From Pseudomonas sp. CHM02 (GTDB taxonomy: Bacteria > Pseudomonadota > Gammaproteobacteria > Pseudomonadales > Pseudomonadaceae): a DNA stretch of 64,000 bases. The stretch is from the NCBI RefSeq assembly GCF_000612585.1, contig NZ_JFCA01000018.1, positions 1 through 64,000 of the forward strand, in the 5' to 3' direction. Under the pieces are notes generated by a model. That model saw nothing but the letters and a program-made list of their open reading frames with translations. It was not told where the DNA came from and did no database searches. Positions 27,729-38,520 of this stretch are shown piece by piece (within the stretch, counting starts at the first letter, position 1; every line of letters starts with the position of its first letter). The position numbers were made by a program, and so were the translations under genes.

Positions 27729-28445
27729 TTAAGACGGACGCAACCCGCGTTCCAGCCAGAGGCGGCTGGCCATGGTCACCAGACCGTCAAGCAGCAATGC
27801 CAGCAACGCGGTGCACGCGGCGCCAAGCAGCAATTGCGGCTGATTGTTCAGGGCGATGCCGGGGAAGATCAGGCTGCCCAGGCTGTTGGCGCCGATCAGG
27901 AACGCCAGCGGCGCGGTGCCGACGTTGATCGCCAGGGCCACGCGCACGCCACCGATGATGATCGGCACGGCGTTGGGCAATTCCACGCGAAACAGCACCT
28001 GGCGCGGCGTCATGCCGATGCCGGTGGCGGCTTCTTTCAGGGAGCCCTGTACGTTTTTCAACCCTTCATAGGTGTTGCGCACGATGGGCAGGAGGGAGGC
28101 GAGGAACAGCGCGAAGATGGCCGGGCCGCTGCCGATGCCAAGGACGCCGAGGGCGATGGCCAGTACGGCCAGGGGTGGGACGGTGTTGCCGATGTTGAAG
28201 ATCTGCATGAAGCGTTCTGCGCGCCCGACCATGTTCGGTCGGCTGAGCAGGATACCGGCGGGGATGCCCACAACGAGGGCGGCCAGCATGGAGACAAGAA
28301 CGAGGATCAGATGAGCTTGCAGGTAAAACAACAAATCGTCGCGGTACAGTTCGATCGTGTTGATGCCGATCCAGTGGACCAGCAGGGCCAAGAGGGCGAC
28401 GACAACCGCTCCTCCTATCAGCCCTTTGCCATAGCGAATAGCCAC
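27729..28445 (-). CDS. Quaternary-amine ABC transporter permease (238 residues)
   Basis: First gene of the four-gene importer operon and partner of the permease at 26147-26800. It has an extra N-terminal span (LIGGAVVVALLALLVHWIG) and then the usual permease core, with the ATPase-docking loop SLKEAATGIGMTPRQVL. I chose a GTG start at 28445 because AAGGAG lies about eight bases before it and the protein then begins MAIRYGKGLIGG; the open frame to 28481 adds a polar dozen residues without a ribosome site. Confidence 0.88.
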   Translation of the reverse strand: MAIRYGKGLIGGAVVVALLALLVHWIGINTIELYRDDLLFYLQAHLILVLVSMLAALVVGIPAGILLSRPNMVGRAERFMQIFNIGNTVPPLAVLAIALGVLGIGSGPAIFALFLASLLPIVRNTYEGLKNVQGSLKEAATGIGMTPRQVLFRVELPNAVPIIIGGVRVALAINVGTAPLAFLIGANSLGSLIFPGIALNNQPQLLLGAACTALLALLLDGLVTMASRLWLERGLRPS

Positions 28446-28776
28446 AGGCGGACTCCTTTTTTCTTTTGTCGGCGAACACATTTCCGAGCGGCAATGCCAT
28501 TCCTGGCTGTCGGCGAATGAGTTCGCGAAAAGCAGCTCGCCGATACCGGCAACGCGGTATGCGATCGAGCCATGAGCGCAGCCTCGTCAGGCTAACTTGC
28601 TGATTTATCAGCCCCTGTTCCGAGTGCGGTAGCAGGGGAGTGGACGTCTCTACCTTTTAAAAGGTTCCACACTTGGCAGCATTTAGCCACCCCCAATGGG
28701 GTGAACGGTGGTCTGGCTCCCCGGGTTTGCGCTATACTCGCTGCCCTTTTTTGACTCACCTGCCAGGCGATTTCCC
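28446..28776. promoter_or_regulatory. Divergent intergenic region between the ABC importer and prfC
   Basis: 331 bases with no convincing gene. TATACT at 28733-28738, 38 bases before prfC, is a good -10 hexamer although its -35 is weak. A small dyad ACCCCCAATGGGGT lies near 28689-28702. The promoter of the importer operon should lie in the left part, but I could not fix it. Confidence 0.35.
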
Positions 28777-30360
<1,584 letters not shown>

Positions 30361-30380
30361 GGTCTGAGCGGTAAATAGAA

Positions 30381-30410
30381 GGGTGAAGCTGTGATGGCTT
30401 CACCCTTTTT
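30381..30410 (+). terminator. Rho-independent terminator of prfC
   Basis: GGGTGAAGC pairs with GCTTCACCC over a seven-base loop and is followed directly by five T. It lies 20 bases past the prfC stop. Confidence 0.92.
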
Positions 30411-30430
30411 CATGGGCAATTCACATCAAA

Positions 30431-30520
30431 TGTGGGAGCGGGCTTGCTCGCGAAAGCGGTGGATCAGCCAGCCTATGCTGTGAATGACACACCGCATTCG
30501 CGAGCAAGCCCGCTCCCACA
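30431..30520. repeat. REP doublet (REPIN-like), TGTGGGAGCGGGCTTGCTCG type
   Basis: Both arms are identical in core to those at 4801-4889 (TGTGGGAGCGGGCTTGCTCG and its complement) and face each other around a 45-base spacer. The arms match over 20 bases with no change, which points to a recently active family. Confidence 0.88.
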
Positions 30521-30602
30521 GTTTGATCTCCACTCGGCTGGAGATTGGTGAGAATCATGCTTCGGGTCTAGTTTTTACCCAACGACTGAGAAGGAGCCCC
30601 CA

Positions 30603-30848
30603 GTGCCGAGTCTTAAACACGCCATCCATCTGGTTCTGCTAACGGGCCTGCTACTCCCTACCACCCACGCCCTGGCCGACGCCGGCACACCCCAATGGAA
30701 AGACACCGGCCCTGTCACCAAGAAAAAACAGCAGGAGGTCAACTCCGGTAGTTGGCAGCCACAGGCCCAACCGGCGCCCAAGGAGGATGCGGAAAACCCC
30801 TACAACGAAGGGGAAGACAGCGAAACCTATGATGACGGTGACACCTGA
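30603..30848 (+). CDS. Small acidic secreted protein, function unknown
   Basis: An 81-residue product with a clear signal peptide (LKHAIHLVLLTGLLLPTTHALA, roughly residues 4-25) and a short mature part rich in Gln, Pro, Asp and Glu, ending in a strongly acidic tail (EGEDSETYDDGDT). It begins with GTG, with AAGGAG eight bases upstream. I know no family for it. The next small gene, 98 bases on, has the same plan (signal peptide plus acidic tail), so the two may be functionally linked. Confidence 0.6.
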   Translation: MPSLKHAIHLVLLTGLLLPTTHALADAGTPQWKDTGPVTKKKQQEVNSGSWQPQAQPAPKEDAENPYNEGEDSETYDDGDT

Positions 30849-30946
30849 GAGCTGGCGCAAACCCGGTATCACAACTAGCTTCAAGGACTGGCGACGGTGG
30901 ATCACTGTCGTACGGGTTTCATCTACTGACTGGACGGAAATCGACC

Positions 30947-31210
30947 ATGAGTATTTTTCAACGAGTAGTGCTGTTGATAAAGGTGCTGGTGCTGATGTCT
31001 TTGGGAATGTCGGCGGCCTGGGCCCATAACCCGGTGCAGAGCGGTCAGGCGAGCTTTTCGGCGTCGCATGATGCGGGGCTGCTGCTGGCCAAGTCGGAAG
31101 CCGAGCCTGGGGACAAGGACCAGGGCGGCAGCAAGGACGATGATGATTCCACCACGAACGAGCCGGACAGTGACGATCCGGACGACGATGATGGCGACAG
31201 CCAAACGTAG
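30947..31210 (+). CDS. Small secreted protein with Asp-rich tail, function unknown
   Basis: An 87-residue product with a signal peptide (VVLLIKVLVLMSLGMSAAWA, residues 7-26). The mature part ends in a low-complexity run of Asp, Ser and Gly (KDDDDSTTNEP, DDPDDDDGDS). Such tails can bind calcium or other cations, but nothing here proves it. The ribosome site is poor, with only a weak purine stretch before the ATG. No known family. It ends 17 bases before the terminator of the dpp operon on the other strand. Confidence 0.55.
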   Translation: MSIFQRVVLLIKVLVLMSLGMSAAWAHNPVQSGQASFSASHDAGLLLAKSEAEPGDKDQGGSKDDDDSTTNEPDSDDPDDDDGDSQT

Positions 31211-31226
31211 GTTTTAGCCAAAAGAA

Positions 31227-31269
31227 AACCCCTCCCACCCGGCTGATGCGCAACCGGGTGGGAAGGGTT
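31227..31269 (-). terminator. Rho-independent terminator of the dpp operon
   Basis: AACCCTTCCCACCCGG and CCGGGTGGGAGGGGTT form a 16-bp stem (one mismatch) with an 11-base loop; on the minus strand it is followed by TTTTCTTTT. It ends transcription after dppF and may also stop the small gene on the plus strand. Confidence 0.88.
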
Positions 31270-31317
31270 GTAGAACTCATTACTGCCACGTCCCTCCTAC
31301 AGGGCGCGGTGTTTGCC

Positions 31318-32289
31318 TCAAGCCACGAATTGCTCCGCGTAGTGGCATGCCACCTGACGGTTATCCAGGGCGCGCAACTGCGGCTCTTCAGTGCTGCACC
31401 GCGCCGTCGCATACGGGCAGCGCTTGTGGAACGCACAGCCAGGCGGTGGGTTCAGTGGGTTGGGCAACTCGCCGACGATCTTGATCTTCGGCTTGTTCGG
31501 GTCCGGGTGGATGGTCGGGGTGGCCGACAGCAGCGCCTGGGTATACGGGTGCAGGGGACGCGCGTAGATGTCTTCCTTGGGACCCACTTCCACCGGGCGG
31601 CCGAGGTACATCACCATCACATCATCGGCAACGTGCTGCACCACTGCCAGGTTGTGGGAGATGAACACGTAGGCCGTGTTGAACTCCTGCTGCAGGTCCA
31701 TGAACAGGTTGAGCACCTGGGCCTGGATCGACACGTCCAGTGCGGAGGTCGGTTCATCCGCCACCAGCACCTTCGGTTGCAGCATCATGGCGCGGGCCAG
31801 GGCGATTCGCTGGCGCTGGCCACCGGAGAACATGTGTGGGTAGCGCTGATAATGCTCAGGGCGCAGGCCCACTTGCTTCATCATCGCCTGCACTTTCTCG
31901 CGGCGTTCGGCGGCGGACAGGTTGGTGTTGATCAGCAGCGGTTCGCCCAGTTGATCACCGACTTTCTGCCGAGGGTTCAGCGAGGCGTACGGGCTCTGGA
32001 ACACCATCTGCACGTCTTTGCGCAATTGCTTGCGCTGGGCTTTGTCGGCGCCGGCAACTTCCTGGCCGGCGATTTTCAACGAACCGGAAGACGGCTCTTC
32101 AATCAATGTGAGCGCACGGGCCAGGGTGGATTTGCCGCAACCCGACTCGCCTACCACGGCGAGGGTCTTGCCGGCTTCCAGCTCGAAGGACACACCATTG
32201 AGGGCACGCACGGTGGCGTGGCCCTTGAACAGGCCACGGGACACTTCGTAGTGACGGGTCAGGTCGCGGGCAGTAAGAACGACGGCCAT
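31318..32289 (-). CDS. dppF: Dipeptide ABC transporter ATP-binding protein DppF
   Basis: A 323-residue ATPase of the oligopeptide/dipeptide importer, partner of DppD. Walker A GESGCGKST (about residues 48-56), signature FSGGQRQRIALARAM, Walker B VLVADEPTSALD and the switch His (FISHNLAVV) are all present. The C-terminal oligopeptide-ATPase motif has the cysteines of CAFHKRCPYA and a later Cys, which in this family can bind an iron-sulfur cluster. The start codon shares one base with the dppD stop (TAATG). It is the last gene of the operon. Confidence 0.95.
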   Translation of the reverse strand: MAVVLTARDLTRHYEVSRGLFKGHATVRALNGVSFELEAGKTLAVVGESGCGKSTLARALTLIEEPSSGSLKIAGQEVAGADKAQRKQLRKDVQMVFQSPYASLNPRQKVGDQLGEPLLINTNLSAAERREKVQAMMKQVGLRPEHYQRYPHMFSGGQRQRIALARAMMLQPKVLVADEPTSALDVSIQAQVLNLFMDLQQEFNTAYVFISHNLAVVQHVADDVMVMYLGRPVEVGPKEDIYARPLHPYTQALLSATPTIHPDPNKPKIKIVGELPNPLNPPPGCAFHKRCPYATARCSTEEPQLRALDNRQVACHYAEQFVA

Positions 32290-33257
32290 TACGCCACCTC
32301 CTGGTTCAAGGGGTAGAAGCAGCGCGCAAGGCTGTTGCTTTTCGGGTCAAGCCCAGGTCGCTGGGCGCGGCAGGATTCCTGCACATACGGGCAGCGCGGT
32401 GACAGCAGGCAACCCTGTGGGCGGTCATAACGACCGGGCACGATACCCGGCAGCGTGGCCAGGCGCGTGGCGCCCAGGCTGTGCTCGGGGATCGCCTTGA
32501 GCAGGGCTTCGCTGTACGGGTGCGCCGGAATGTCGAACAACTGCGGCACCTGGCCGACCTCTACAGCCTGGCCGGCGTACATCACGCACACGCGCTGGGC
32601 GGTTTCCGCCACGACCGCGAGGTCGTGGGTGATCAGCACCAGGCCCATGTTCTGCTCTTTCTGCAGGGCCAGCAGCAGGTCCATGATCTGCGCTTGAATC
32701 GTTACGTCCAGTGCAGTGGTCGGTTCGTCGGCGATCAGCAGTTTCGGCTCGCCGGCAATCGCCATGGCGATTGCCACGCGCTGGCTCATACCGCCGGACA
32801 GTTGGTGCGGGTAAGCATCCATACGGCTGGCAGCGCCCGGGATTTCAACCTTTTCCAACAGCTCGATGGCACGCTTGCGCGCTTGCTTGCCGGACATCTT
32901 CAGGTGCAGGCGCAGCACTTCTTCGATCTGGAAACCCACGGTGTAGCTGGGGTTCAGCGCGGTCATCGGGTCCTGGAACACCATCGCCAGGTCTTTGCCG
33001 ACGATCTGGCGGCGCTGGCGGTTGCTCAACTTGAGCATGTCCTTGCCGTCGAAGTTCAGGGCATCGGCGGTGACGATGCCGGGGTGCTCGATCAGGCCCA
33101 TCAACGCCATCATGGTCACGGACTTACCCGAGCCCGACTCGCCAACGATCGCCAGTACTTCGCCTTTGTCGACGGAAATGTCGAGGCCATCGACCACCGG
33201 TACGGCGGTCTTGTCGCCGAAACGGACGTTGAGATTCTTGATTTCTAACAGTGACAT
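32289..33257 (-). CDS. dppD: Dipeptide ABC transporter ATP-binding protein DppD
   Basis: A 322-residue ATPase paired with DppF on the cytoplasmic face of the DppBC channel. Walker [10 protein letters not shown], signature [15 protein letters not shown], Walker [13 protein letters not shown] and LITHDLAVV are intact, as is the C-terminal cysteine cluster ([14 protein letters not shown]) typical of oligopeptide transport ATPases. The ATG at 33257 has AGGAG eight bases upstream; 15 in-frame residues before it, running into the dppC end, are excluded. Confidence 0.95.
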   Translation of the reverse strand: MSLLEIKNLNVRFGDKTAVPVVDGLDISVDKGEVLAIVGESGSGKSVTMMALMGLIEHPGIVTADALNFDGKDMLKLSNRQRRQIVGKDLAMVFQDPMTALNPSYTVGFQIEEVLRLHLKMSGKQARKRAIELLEKVEIPGAASRMDAYPHQLSGGMSQRVAIAMAIAGEPKLLIADEPTTALDVTIQAQIMDLLLALQKEQNMGLVLITHDLAVVAETAQRVCVMYAGQAVEVGQVPQLFDIPAHPYSEALLKAIPEHSLGATRLATLPGIVPGRYDRPQGCLLSPRCPYVQESCRAQRPGLDPKSNSLARCFYPLNQEVA

Positions 33258-33267
33258 GGGAATCTCC

Positions 33268-34185
33268 TCAGGCGGCGTTCTTGAGTTTCGGGTCCAGCGC
33301 ATCGCGCAGGCCGTCGCCCATCAAGTTGATTGCCAGCACGCTGAGCAAAATGGTCAAACCAGGCAGGCTTACCACCCACCAGGCGCGTTCGATGTAGTCA
33401 CGGGCCGAGGCCAGCATGGTGCCCCACTCAGGGGTTGGCGGTTGTACGCCAAGGCCGAGGAAGCCCAGGGCCGCGGCATCGAGGATCGCCGAAGAGAAAC
33501 TCAGGGTGGCCTGGACGATCAGCGGCGCCATGCAGTTAGGCAGCACGGTGATGAACATCAGGCGCGGCAGGCCGGCACCGGCCAGGCGGGCGGCAGTCAC
33601 GTAGTCGCGGTTCAGCTCGCCCATCACCGCAGCGCGGGTCAGACGGACATAGGACGGCAGCGACACGATAGCGATGGCGATCACGGTGTTGATCAGGCCA
33701 GGGCCGAGGATCGCGACAATGGCAACCGCCAGCAGCAGCGACGGCAGGGCCAGCATGATGTCCATCAGGCGCATGATGGTCGGGCCGAGCAGGCGCGGGA
33801 AGAACCCGGCGAACAGACCCAGCAGGATCCCCGGGATCAGCGACATCACCACCGACGACAAGCCGATCAGCAACGACAGGCGCGAGCCCTGGATCAGACG
33901 CGAGAGCAGGTCACGGCCCAGCTCATCGGTGCCGAGCAGGAACTGCATCTGCCCACCCTCCAGCCAAGCCGGCGGGGTCAGCAGGAAGTCGCGGTATTGC
34001 TCGCTTGGGTTATGCGGTGCAACCCACGGGGCAAAGATCGCGCAGAACACGATCAGCAACATGAACAGCAGGCCGGCAACCGCGCCTTTGTTCTTGGAGA
34101 AGGCTTGCCAGAATTCTTTGTACGGGGACGGGTACAGCAGGCTTTGATCGACTGCTGACACTTGAGTAGGTGTGGTCATGGTCAT
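33268..34185 (-). CDS. dppC: Dipeptide ABC transporter permease DppC
   Basis: A 305-residue inner-membrane permease with an N-terminal span ([21 protein letters not shown], about residues 35-55), the OppC_N-type periplasmic part containing [16 protein letters not shown], and five core spans. The ATPase-docking loop reads [17 protein letters not shown]. Two ATG codons, two apart, are possible starts. Only four bases separate it from dppB and ten from dppD, so the four transporter genes form one transcript. Confidence 0.95.
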   Translation of the reverse strand: MTMTTPTQVSAVDQSLLYPSPYKEFWQAFSKNKGAVAGLLFMLLIVFCAIFAPWVAPHNPSEQYRDFLLTPPAWLEGGQMQFLLGTDELGRDLLSRLIQGSRLSLLIGLSSVVMSLIPGILLGLFAGFFPRLLGPTIMRLMDIMLALPSLLLAVAIVAILGPGLINTVIAIAIVSLPSYVRLTRAAVMGELNRDYVTAARLAGAGLPRLMFITVLPNCMAPLIVQATLSFSSAILDAAALGFLGLGVQPPTPEWGTMLASARDYIERAWWVVSLPGLTILLSVLAINLMGDGLRDALDPKLKNAA

Positions 34186-34189
34186 GATC

Positions 34190-35200
34190 TCAGCGCTGGT
34201 GACGGATGCGTGGGTTGGCGAAGCCGTAGAGGATATCCACCACGAAGTTCACCAGGATCACCAGGCAGGCGATCAGCAGGATGCCGTTCTGCACCACCGG
34301 GTAGTCCCGCGCGCCAATGGCTTCGATCAGCCATTTGCCGATGCCGGGCCAGGAGAAGATGGTTTCGGTCAAAACCGCGCCGGCCAGCAGCGTGCCGACT
34401 TGCAGGCCGACCACGGTCAGTACCGGGATCAGCGCATTACGCAGGCCGTGCACGAACACGACGCGTGTCGGCGACAGGCCCTTGGCCTTGGCGGTGCGGA
34501 TGTAGTCTTCGCGCAGCACTTCGAGCATCGACGAACGGGTCATCCGCGCGATCACCGCCAGCGGGATGGTGCCGAGCACGATGGCCGGCAGGATCAGGTG
34601 GTGCAGCGCGTCGAAGAAGGCGTCCGGCTCGTCAGCCAGCAGGGTGTCGATCAGCATGAAGCCGGTGCGCGGCTCGATGTCGTAGAGCAGGTCGATACGT
34701 CCGGAAACCGGGGTCCAGCCCAGGCTTACCGAGAAGAACATGATCAGGATCAGGCCCCACCAGAAGATCGGCATCGAATATCCCGCGAGGGAGATGCCCA
34801 TCACCCCATGGTCGAACAGGGATCCTCGCTTCAGGGCCGCGATCACCCCGGCCAACAGGCCCAGGATGCCGGCGAACAGCAGGGCGGCCATGGACAGTTC
34901 CAGGGTCGCCGGGAAGAGGGCGGTGAATTCAGTCCACACGCTGGTGCGGGTACGCAGCGATTCGCCAAGGTCACCCTGGGCCAGTTTGCCGACGTAATCC
35001 AGGTATTGCGCATACAGCGGCTTGTTAAGGCCAAGGCGTTCCATTGCCTGTGCGTGCATCTCGGGGTCGACGCGGCGTTCGCCCATCATGACTTCTACGG
35101 GGTCGCCGGGAATCATGCGAATCAACGCAAACGTCAGCAACGTGATGCCGAAAAACGTGGGGATCAATAACCCCAGTCGGCGGGCAATAAAACTAAACAT
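34190..35200 (-). CDS. dppB: Dipeptide ABC transporter permease DppB
   Basis: A 336-residue permease, close to E. coli DppB in length. It starts MFSFIARRLGLLIPTFFGI, the standard N-terminal span, with GDPVEVMMGERR in the first loop, and has the docking loop YIRTAKAKGLSPTRVVFVHGLRNAL. The ATG at 35200 is chosen over a frame open to 35248 because of this conserved start and a GAGG upstream. It lies 76 bases after dppA4, with a strong hairpin in the gap. Confidence 0.95.
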   Translation of the reverse strand: MFSFIARRLGLLIPTFFGITLLTFALIRMIPGDPVEVMMGERRVDPEMHAQAMERLGLNKPLYAQYLDYVGKLAQGDLGESLRTRTSVWTEFTALFPATLELSMAALLFAGILGLLAGVIAALKRGSLFDHGVMGISLAGYSMPIFWWGLILIMFFSVSLGWTPVSGRIDLLYDIEPRTGFMLIDTLLADEPDAFFDALHHLILPAIVLGTIPLAVIARMTRSSMLEVLREDYIRTAKAKGLSPTRVVFVHGLRNALIPVLTVVGLQVGTLLAGAVLTETIFSWPGIGKWLIEAIGARDYPVVQNGILLIACLVILVNFVVDILYGFANPRIRHQR

Positions 35201-35236
35201 CTTGTCGTGTACCTCAATCAGCCGGTTAGGCAGGTT

Positions 35237-35262
35237 CGGCGCCGTCAACAGCGACGGCGCCG
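35237..35262 (-). other. Intercistronic hairpin between dppA4 and dppB
   Basis: CGGCGCCGTC and its complement GACGGCGCCG form a perfect 10-bp stem with a six-base loop. On the minus strand it lacks a T run, so it looks more like an mRNA-stabilising or partial-stop structure than a full terminator; on the plus strand it is followed by five T. Confidence 0.7.
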
Positions 35263-35276
35263 AGCGTTTTTCTTAT

Positions 35277-36875
35277 TTACTTCACCTGGGTAGTGGCAAA
35301 GTTATTTGTACCCAGAGGGCTTTGGGTGAAGCCTTCTACGTTCTTGCGCATGGCGGTGAACAGTTTCGGGTAAGCCATGGGAAGCCATGGTTGGTCTTTA
35401 TCGAAAACGTCCTGTGCTTGTTCATAGAGTGCAGCACGCTGGGCGGGTTCAGCGACAGCGCGTGCCTTGTCGATCAAGTCTTGAAACTCTTTGTTACACC
35501 AGCGGGCGTAGTTTTCGCCGTTTTTCGCTGCATCGCAACTCAGGTTTGGCGTCAGGAAGTTGTCCGGGTCGCCGTTATCACCGACCCAGCCCGCCGAAAC
35601 CATGTCGTGCTCGCCGTTTTTAGCACGCTTGAGCATTTCGCCCCATTCCATGACTTTGATATTCACTTTCAGGCCGATCTGCGCCAGGTCCGCCTGCATG
35701 CGCTGGGCGCCGAGCATCGGGTTGGGGTTGGTCGGGCCGCCACCGTTACGGGTGAACAGGCTGAACTCAGTGCCTTCCGGTACGCCGGCTTCCTTGAGCA
35801 GGGCACGGGCCTTGTCCAGATCGCGGGTCGGGTTTTTAAGCTTGTCGCTGAAACCCAGCAAGGTCGGCGGATAAGGGCCGGTGCCCACCACGGCATTGCC
35901 TTTGCCGAACAGGGCTTCGGTATAGCCGGCCTTGTCGAACGCGATGTTGATCGCGTGACGGACCCGCGCATCGCTCATGTATTTGTGGGTGGTGTTCAGC
36001 GCGGTGTAACTGGTGGTCATCGCCGCCAGTTCATCGACTTTCAGGTTCGGGTCTTTCTTGATGCTTGGAATGTCATCGGGCTTGGGGAACAACGCGATCT
36101 GGCATTCGTTGGCCTTGAGTTTCTGCAGGCGCACGTTGTTATCGGTTGAGATCGCCAGGATCAGCGGGTCTACCTGCGGTTTGCCACGGAAGTAGTCGGG
36201 GTTGGCCTTGAACCGCGCCTGGGCGTCTTTCTGATAACGGGTGAAGATGAACGGGCCCGTGCCGATGGGCTTGGCGTTAAGGTCTTCGGTCTTGCCGGAT
36301 TTGAGCAACTGGTCGGCGTATTCCTTCGAATGGATTGAAGAGAATGCCATGCCCAGGTCGGCCAGGAACGGTGCTTCAGGACGGGTCAGGGTGAAGACAA
36401 CGGTGTGGTCGTCGGTCTTCTCGACGCTCTTGAGCAGTTCCTTGAAGCCCATGCTTTCGAAGTACGGGTAGCCCACGAGGGACTTGTTGTGCCACGGATG
36501 GTTCGGGTCCAGCTGGCGCTGGAAGCTCCAGAGCACGTCGTCGGCATTCAGGTTGCGCGTGGGTTTGAAGTAGTCGGTGGTGTGGAACTTGATGTCGTCA
36601 CGCAGGTGAAAGGTGTAGGTCAGGCCATCGGCGCTGATCTCGGGCAGGTCTTTGGCCAGCGCGGGGATCACTTCGGTGGTGCCGGGCTTGAAGTCCACCA
36701 GGCGGTTGAACATGGTTTCAGCGGCGGCGTCAGCGGTCACGGCCGTGGTGTACAGGACCGGGTCGAAACCTTCCGGGCTGGCTTCGGTGCAGACCACCAG
36801 TGGTTTGGCCGAAACGCCGATCGCCACGCTCAACAGCGCGGCAGCCATGGCGGCTTGTAGTGGGAGCAATTTCAT
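35277..36875 (-). CDS. dppA: Peptide ABC transporter substrate-binding protein (DppA type, dppBCDF-proximal)
   Basis: A 532-residue periplasmic binding protein of the SBP_bac_5 family. It has a signal peptide (AAMAAALLSVAIGVSA) and the family start VCTEASPEGFDP, and later YTFHLRDDIKFH, GTGPFIFTRYQKD and GDNGDPDNFLTPN, which line the peptide site in DppA. It sits directly upstream of dppB and downstream of the porin, the place of dppA4 in P. aeruginosa. It differs from the three upstream paralogues in several pocket segments (SADGGRIYR-like positions are not shared), so its peptide range may differ. The ATG at 36875 gives the signal peptide. Confidence 0.93.
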   Translation of the reverse strand: MKLLPLQAAMAAALLSVAIGVSAKPLVVCTEASPEGFDPVLYTTAVTADAAAETMFNRLVDFKPGTTEVIPALAKDLPEISADGLTYTFHLRDDIKFHTTDYFKPTRNLNADDVLWSFQRQLDPNHPWHNKSLVGYPYFESMGFKELLKSVEKTDDHTVVFTLTRPEAPFLADLGMAFSSIHSKEYADQLLKSGKTEDLNAKPIGTGPFIFTRYQKDAQARFKANPDYFRGKPQVDPLILAISTDNNVRLQKLKANECQIALFPKPDDIPSIKKDPNLKVDELAAMTTSYTALNTTHKYMSDARVRHAINIAFDKAGYTEALFGKGNAVVGTGPYPPTLLGFSDKLKNPTRDLDKARALLKEAGVPEGTEFSLFTRNGGGPTNPNPMLGAQRMQADLAQIGLKVNIKVMEWGEMLKRAKNGEHDMVSAGWVGDNGDPDNFLTPNLSCDAAKNGENYARWCNKEFQDLIDKARAVAEPAQRAALYEQAQDVFDKDQPWLPMAYPKLFTAMRKNVEGFTQSPLGTNNFATTQVK

Positions 36876-36910
36876 TCGGAGCCCTCTGCAATCGATGGGA
36901 CCAGACAAGC

Positions 36911-36945
36911 GTAGACGGCGGGCTCGTCCTGAGCCCGCCGTCTAC
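36911..36945 (-). other. Perfect 15-bp intercistronic hairpin between opdP and dppA4
   Basis: GTAGACGGCGGGCTC and its exact complement flank a five-base loop. It begins ten bases past the opdP stop and is not followed by a T run on the minus strand. It could protect the opdP message from 3' decay or partly end transcription. Confidence 0.75.
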
Positions 36946-36955
36946 CTGGCGCTGA

Positions 36956-38350
36956 TTAAAGGATGTTGAACGGAATGGTGGTGACCAGACGGAGTTCCTT
37001 GATGCTGCCGTCGGACTGGAACTCGCTGCCACGGTGCTCAACGTAGGTTGCGCGTACGGTGGTGGCCTTGAGAGCGCCGCTCTGGATGGCGTAAGAGGCG
37101 CCTACACCGTATTCCTGGTGTTTTTCGCCGTCTTGTTTCTGGATGCCGTCATAGGCGAACTTGGCCCGACCACCGTTGCCGGTGTAGTGGGTACCGTCGA
37201 TGTCCCAGCCGCGCGCCGAGTAGGCGTTGAACTTCAGGCCTGGCACGCCGTATTCGGCCATGTTGATGCCGTAGGCGATCTGGAAGGATTTCTCGTTCGG
37301 ACCGTTGAAGTCAGAGGTCAGGGAGTTGGCCAGGTAGATGCCGTTGGTTTCGTGCAGGTAGTCGAAGTACTCGTTACCGTTCACTTGCTGGTAGGAGAAG
37401 GTCAGGCTGTGAGCCTGGTGGGCCAGGCCCAGGGACAGGGAGTAGGTATCGTTGTCGATTTCCCCCATCTCTTTTTTGCCTTCATCGACGGTTTTGTAGT
37501 AGTTGAAGCCGGTGGTCAGCGCCAGTTGCTGTGCATCACCCAGCTCGTGGGTTACGCCCAGGTAGTACTGGTTCCAGAAGTCCTTCACGTTGGCGGCGAA
37601 GATGCTGGTTTTCAGGCTCTTCAGCGGCTGGTAGTTCGCGCCCAGGGTGTACACCTTGTCGGTTTCCGCGCCATTGCCGTATTCGGAACGGAATTTCGAC
37701 AGGCTCTGTTCGGTACGTGGCGAAACGCGGTCAAACACGCCGCCCTGGAACGACAGGTTGCTGAACTCTTCGCTGTTGAAGCTCACACCTTCGAAGCTCG
37801 AAGGCAGCGCACGGTTGCCGATGGTGTCGACGATGCCGCTGCTGAAGTTCTGGCGACCGGCGGTCAGGGTGGTGTTCGATACGCGGAACTGCACGTTGGC
37901 CAGGCCCAGTTTGCTCCACTGGCCTACTGCATCACCGTCGGAGTCAGCCAGGGTACGGTTGGAACCGCCCTTGATGTCACGCTTGCTGCGGTCCAGGACC
38001 AAGGCGTTGTACACCGCCAATTCAGTCTTCACGCCCACGGTGCCCTGGGTGAAACCCGAGCTGGCGTTGATGATAGTGCCCTGTACCCAGTTGGTACGGT
38101 TACGGTCGGTCAGGGTTTGGCCGTGCTTCTTGTACTCGAAGGTGCCGCCACGGTATTTGCTTTCGTGGGAGTACCAGTTGCGGGTAGTGCCGCCCAGGCT
38201 GAAGTCTTCGATAAAGCCTTTGGCCTCGCTTTGGGCGCTGGTGCCGGCCAATGTGGTTGGCACGAAGTCCTGGCTGGCGGATTCAGCGTAGGCGGTGGCC
38301 GTGATGCTGCTGATGGCCAGGGCCAGAAGCGCTTTGCTGCTCAGTTTCAT
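36956..38350 (-). CDS. opdP: OprD-family outer-membrane porin (OpdP-like, peptide uptake)
   Basis: A 464-residue porin. A signal peptide (KALLALAISSITATAYA, about residues 6-22) precedes an 18-strand barrel typical of the OprD family: GFIEDFSLGGTTRNWY at the first strand, LNTRNY-like basic-ladder region replaced by SKYRGGTFEYKK, and a C-terminal strand LRLVTTIPFNIL. Its place inside the dpp cluster is that of P. aeruginosa OpdP, which takes up glycine-glutamate and other small peptides and gives carbapenems a side route. It is the outer-membrane step for the same peptides bound by the DppA proteins. Confidence 0.9.
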   Translation of the reverse strand: MKLSSKALLALAISSITATAYAESASQDFVPTTLAGTSAQSEAKGFIEDFSLGGTTRNWYSHESKYRGGTFEYKKHGQTLTDRNRTNWVQGTIINASSGFTQGTVGVKTELAVYNALVLDRSKRDIKGGSNRTLADSDGDAVGQWSKLGLANVQFRVSNTTLTAGRQNFSSGIVDTIGNRALPSSFEGVSFNSEEFSNLSFQGGVFDRVSPRTEQSLSKFRSEYGNGAETDKVYTLGANYQPLKSLKTSIFAANVKDFWNQYYLGVTHELGDAQQLALTTGFNYYKTVDEGKKEMGEIDNDTYSLSLGLAHQAHSLTFSYQQVNGNEYFDYLHETNGIYLANSLTSDFNGPNEKSFQIAYGINMAEYGVPGLKFNAYSARGWDIDGTHYTGNGGRAKFAYDGIQKQDGEKHQEYGVGASYAIQSGALKATTVRATYVEHRGSEFQSDGSIKELRLVTTIPFNIL

Positions 38351-38520
38351 TGATGAAGCTCCTTTGGTTCTCTTTTTAATGCCGGTCTTTTTTGGTGATC
38401 CGGCTATTGGGTGTGTAACTCGTTCAAGCCCTTGCAAACGTTTGGCGTAGGAAAAATCCCAACAAAAGGCCGCGCGTTTGCAGCAGGACGTGGGGCGCCC
38501 TGCGCAATCCGGTTATTTTC

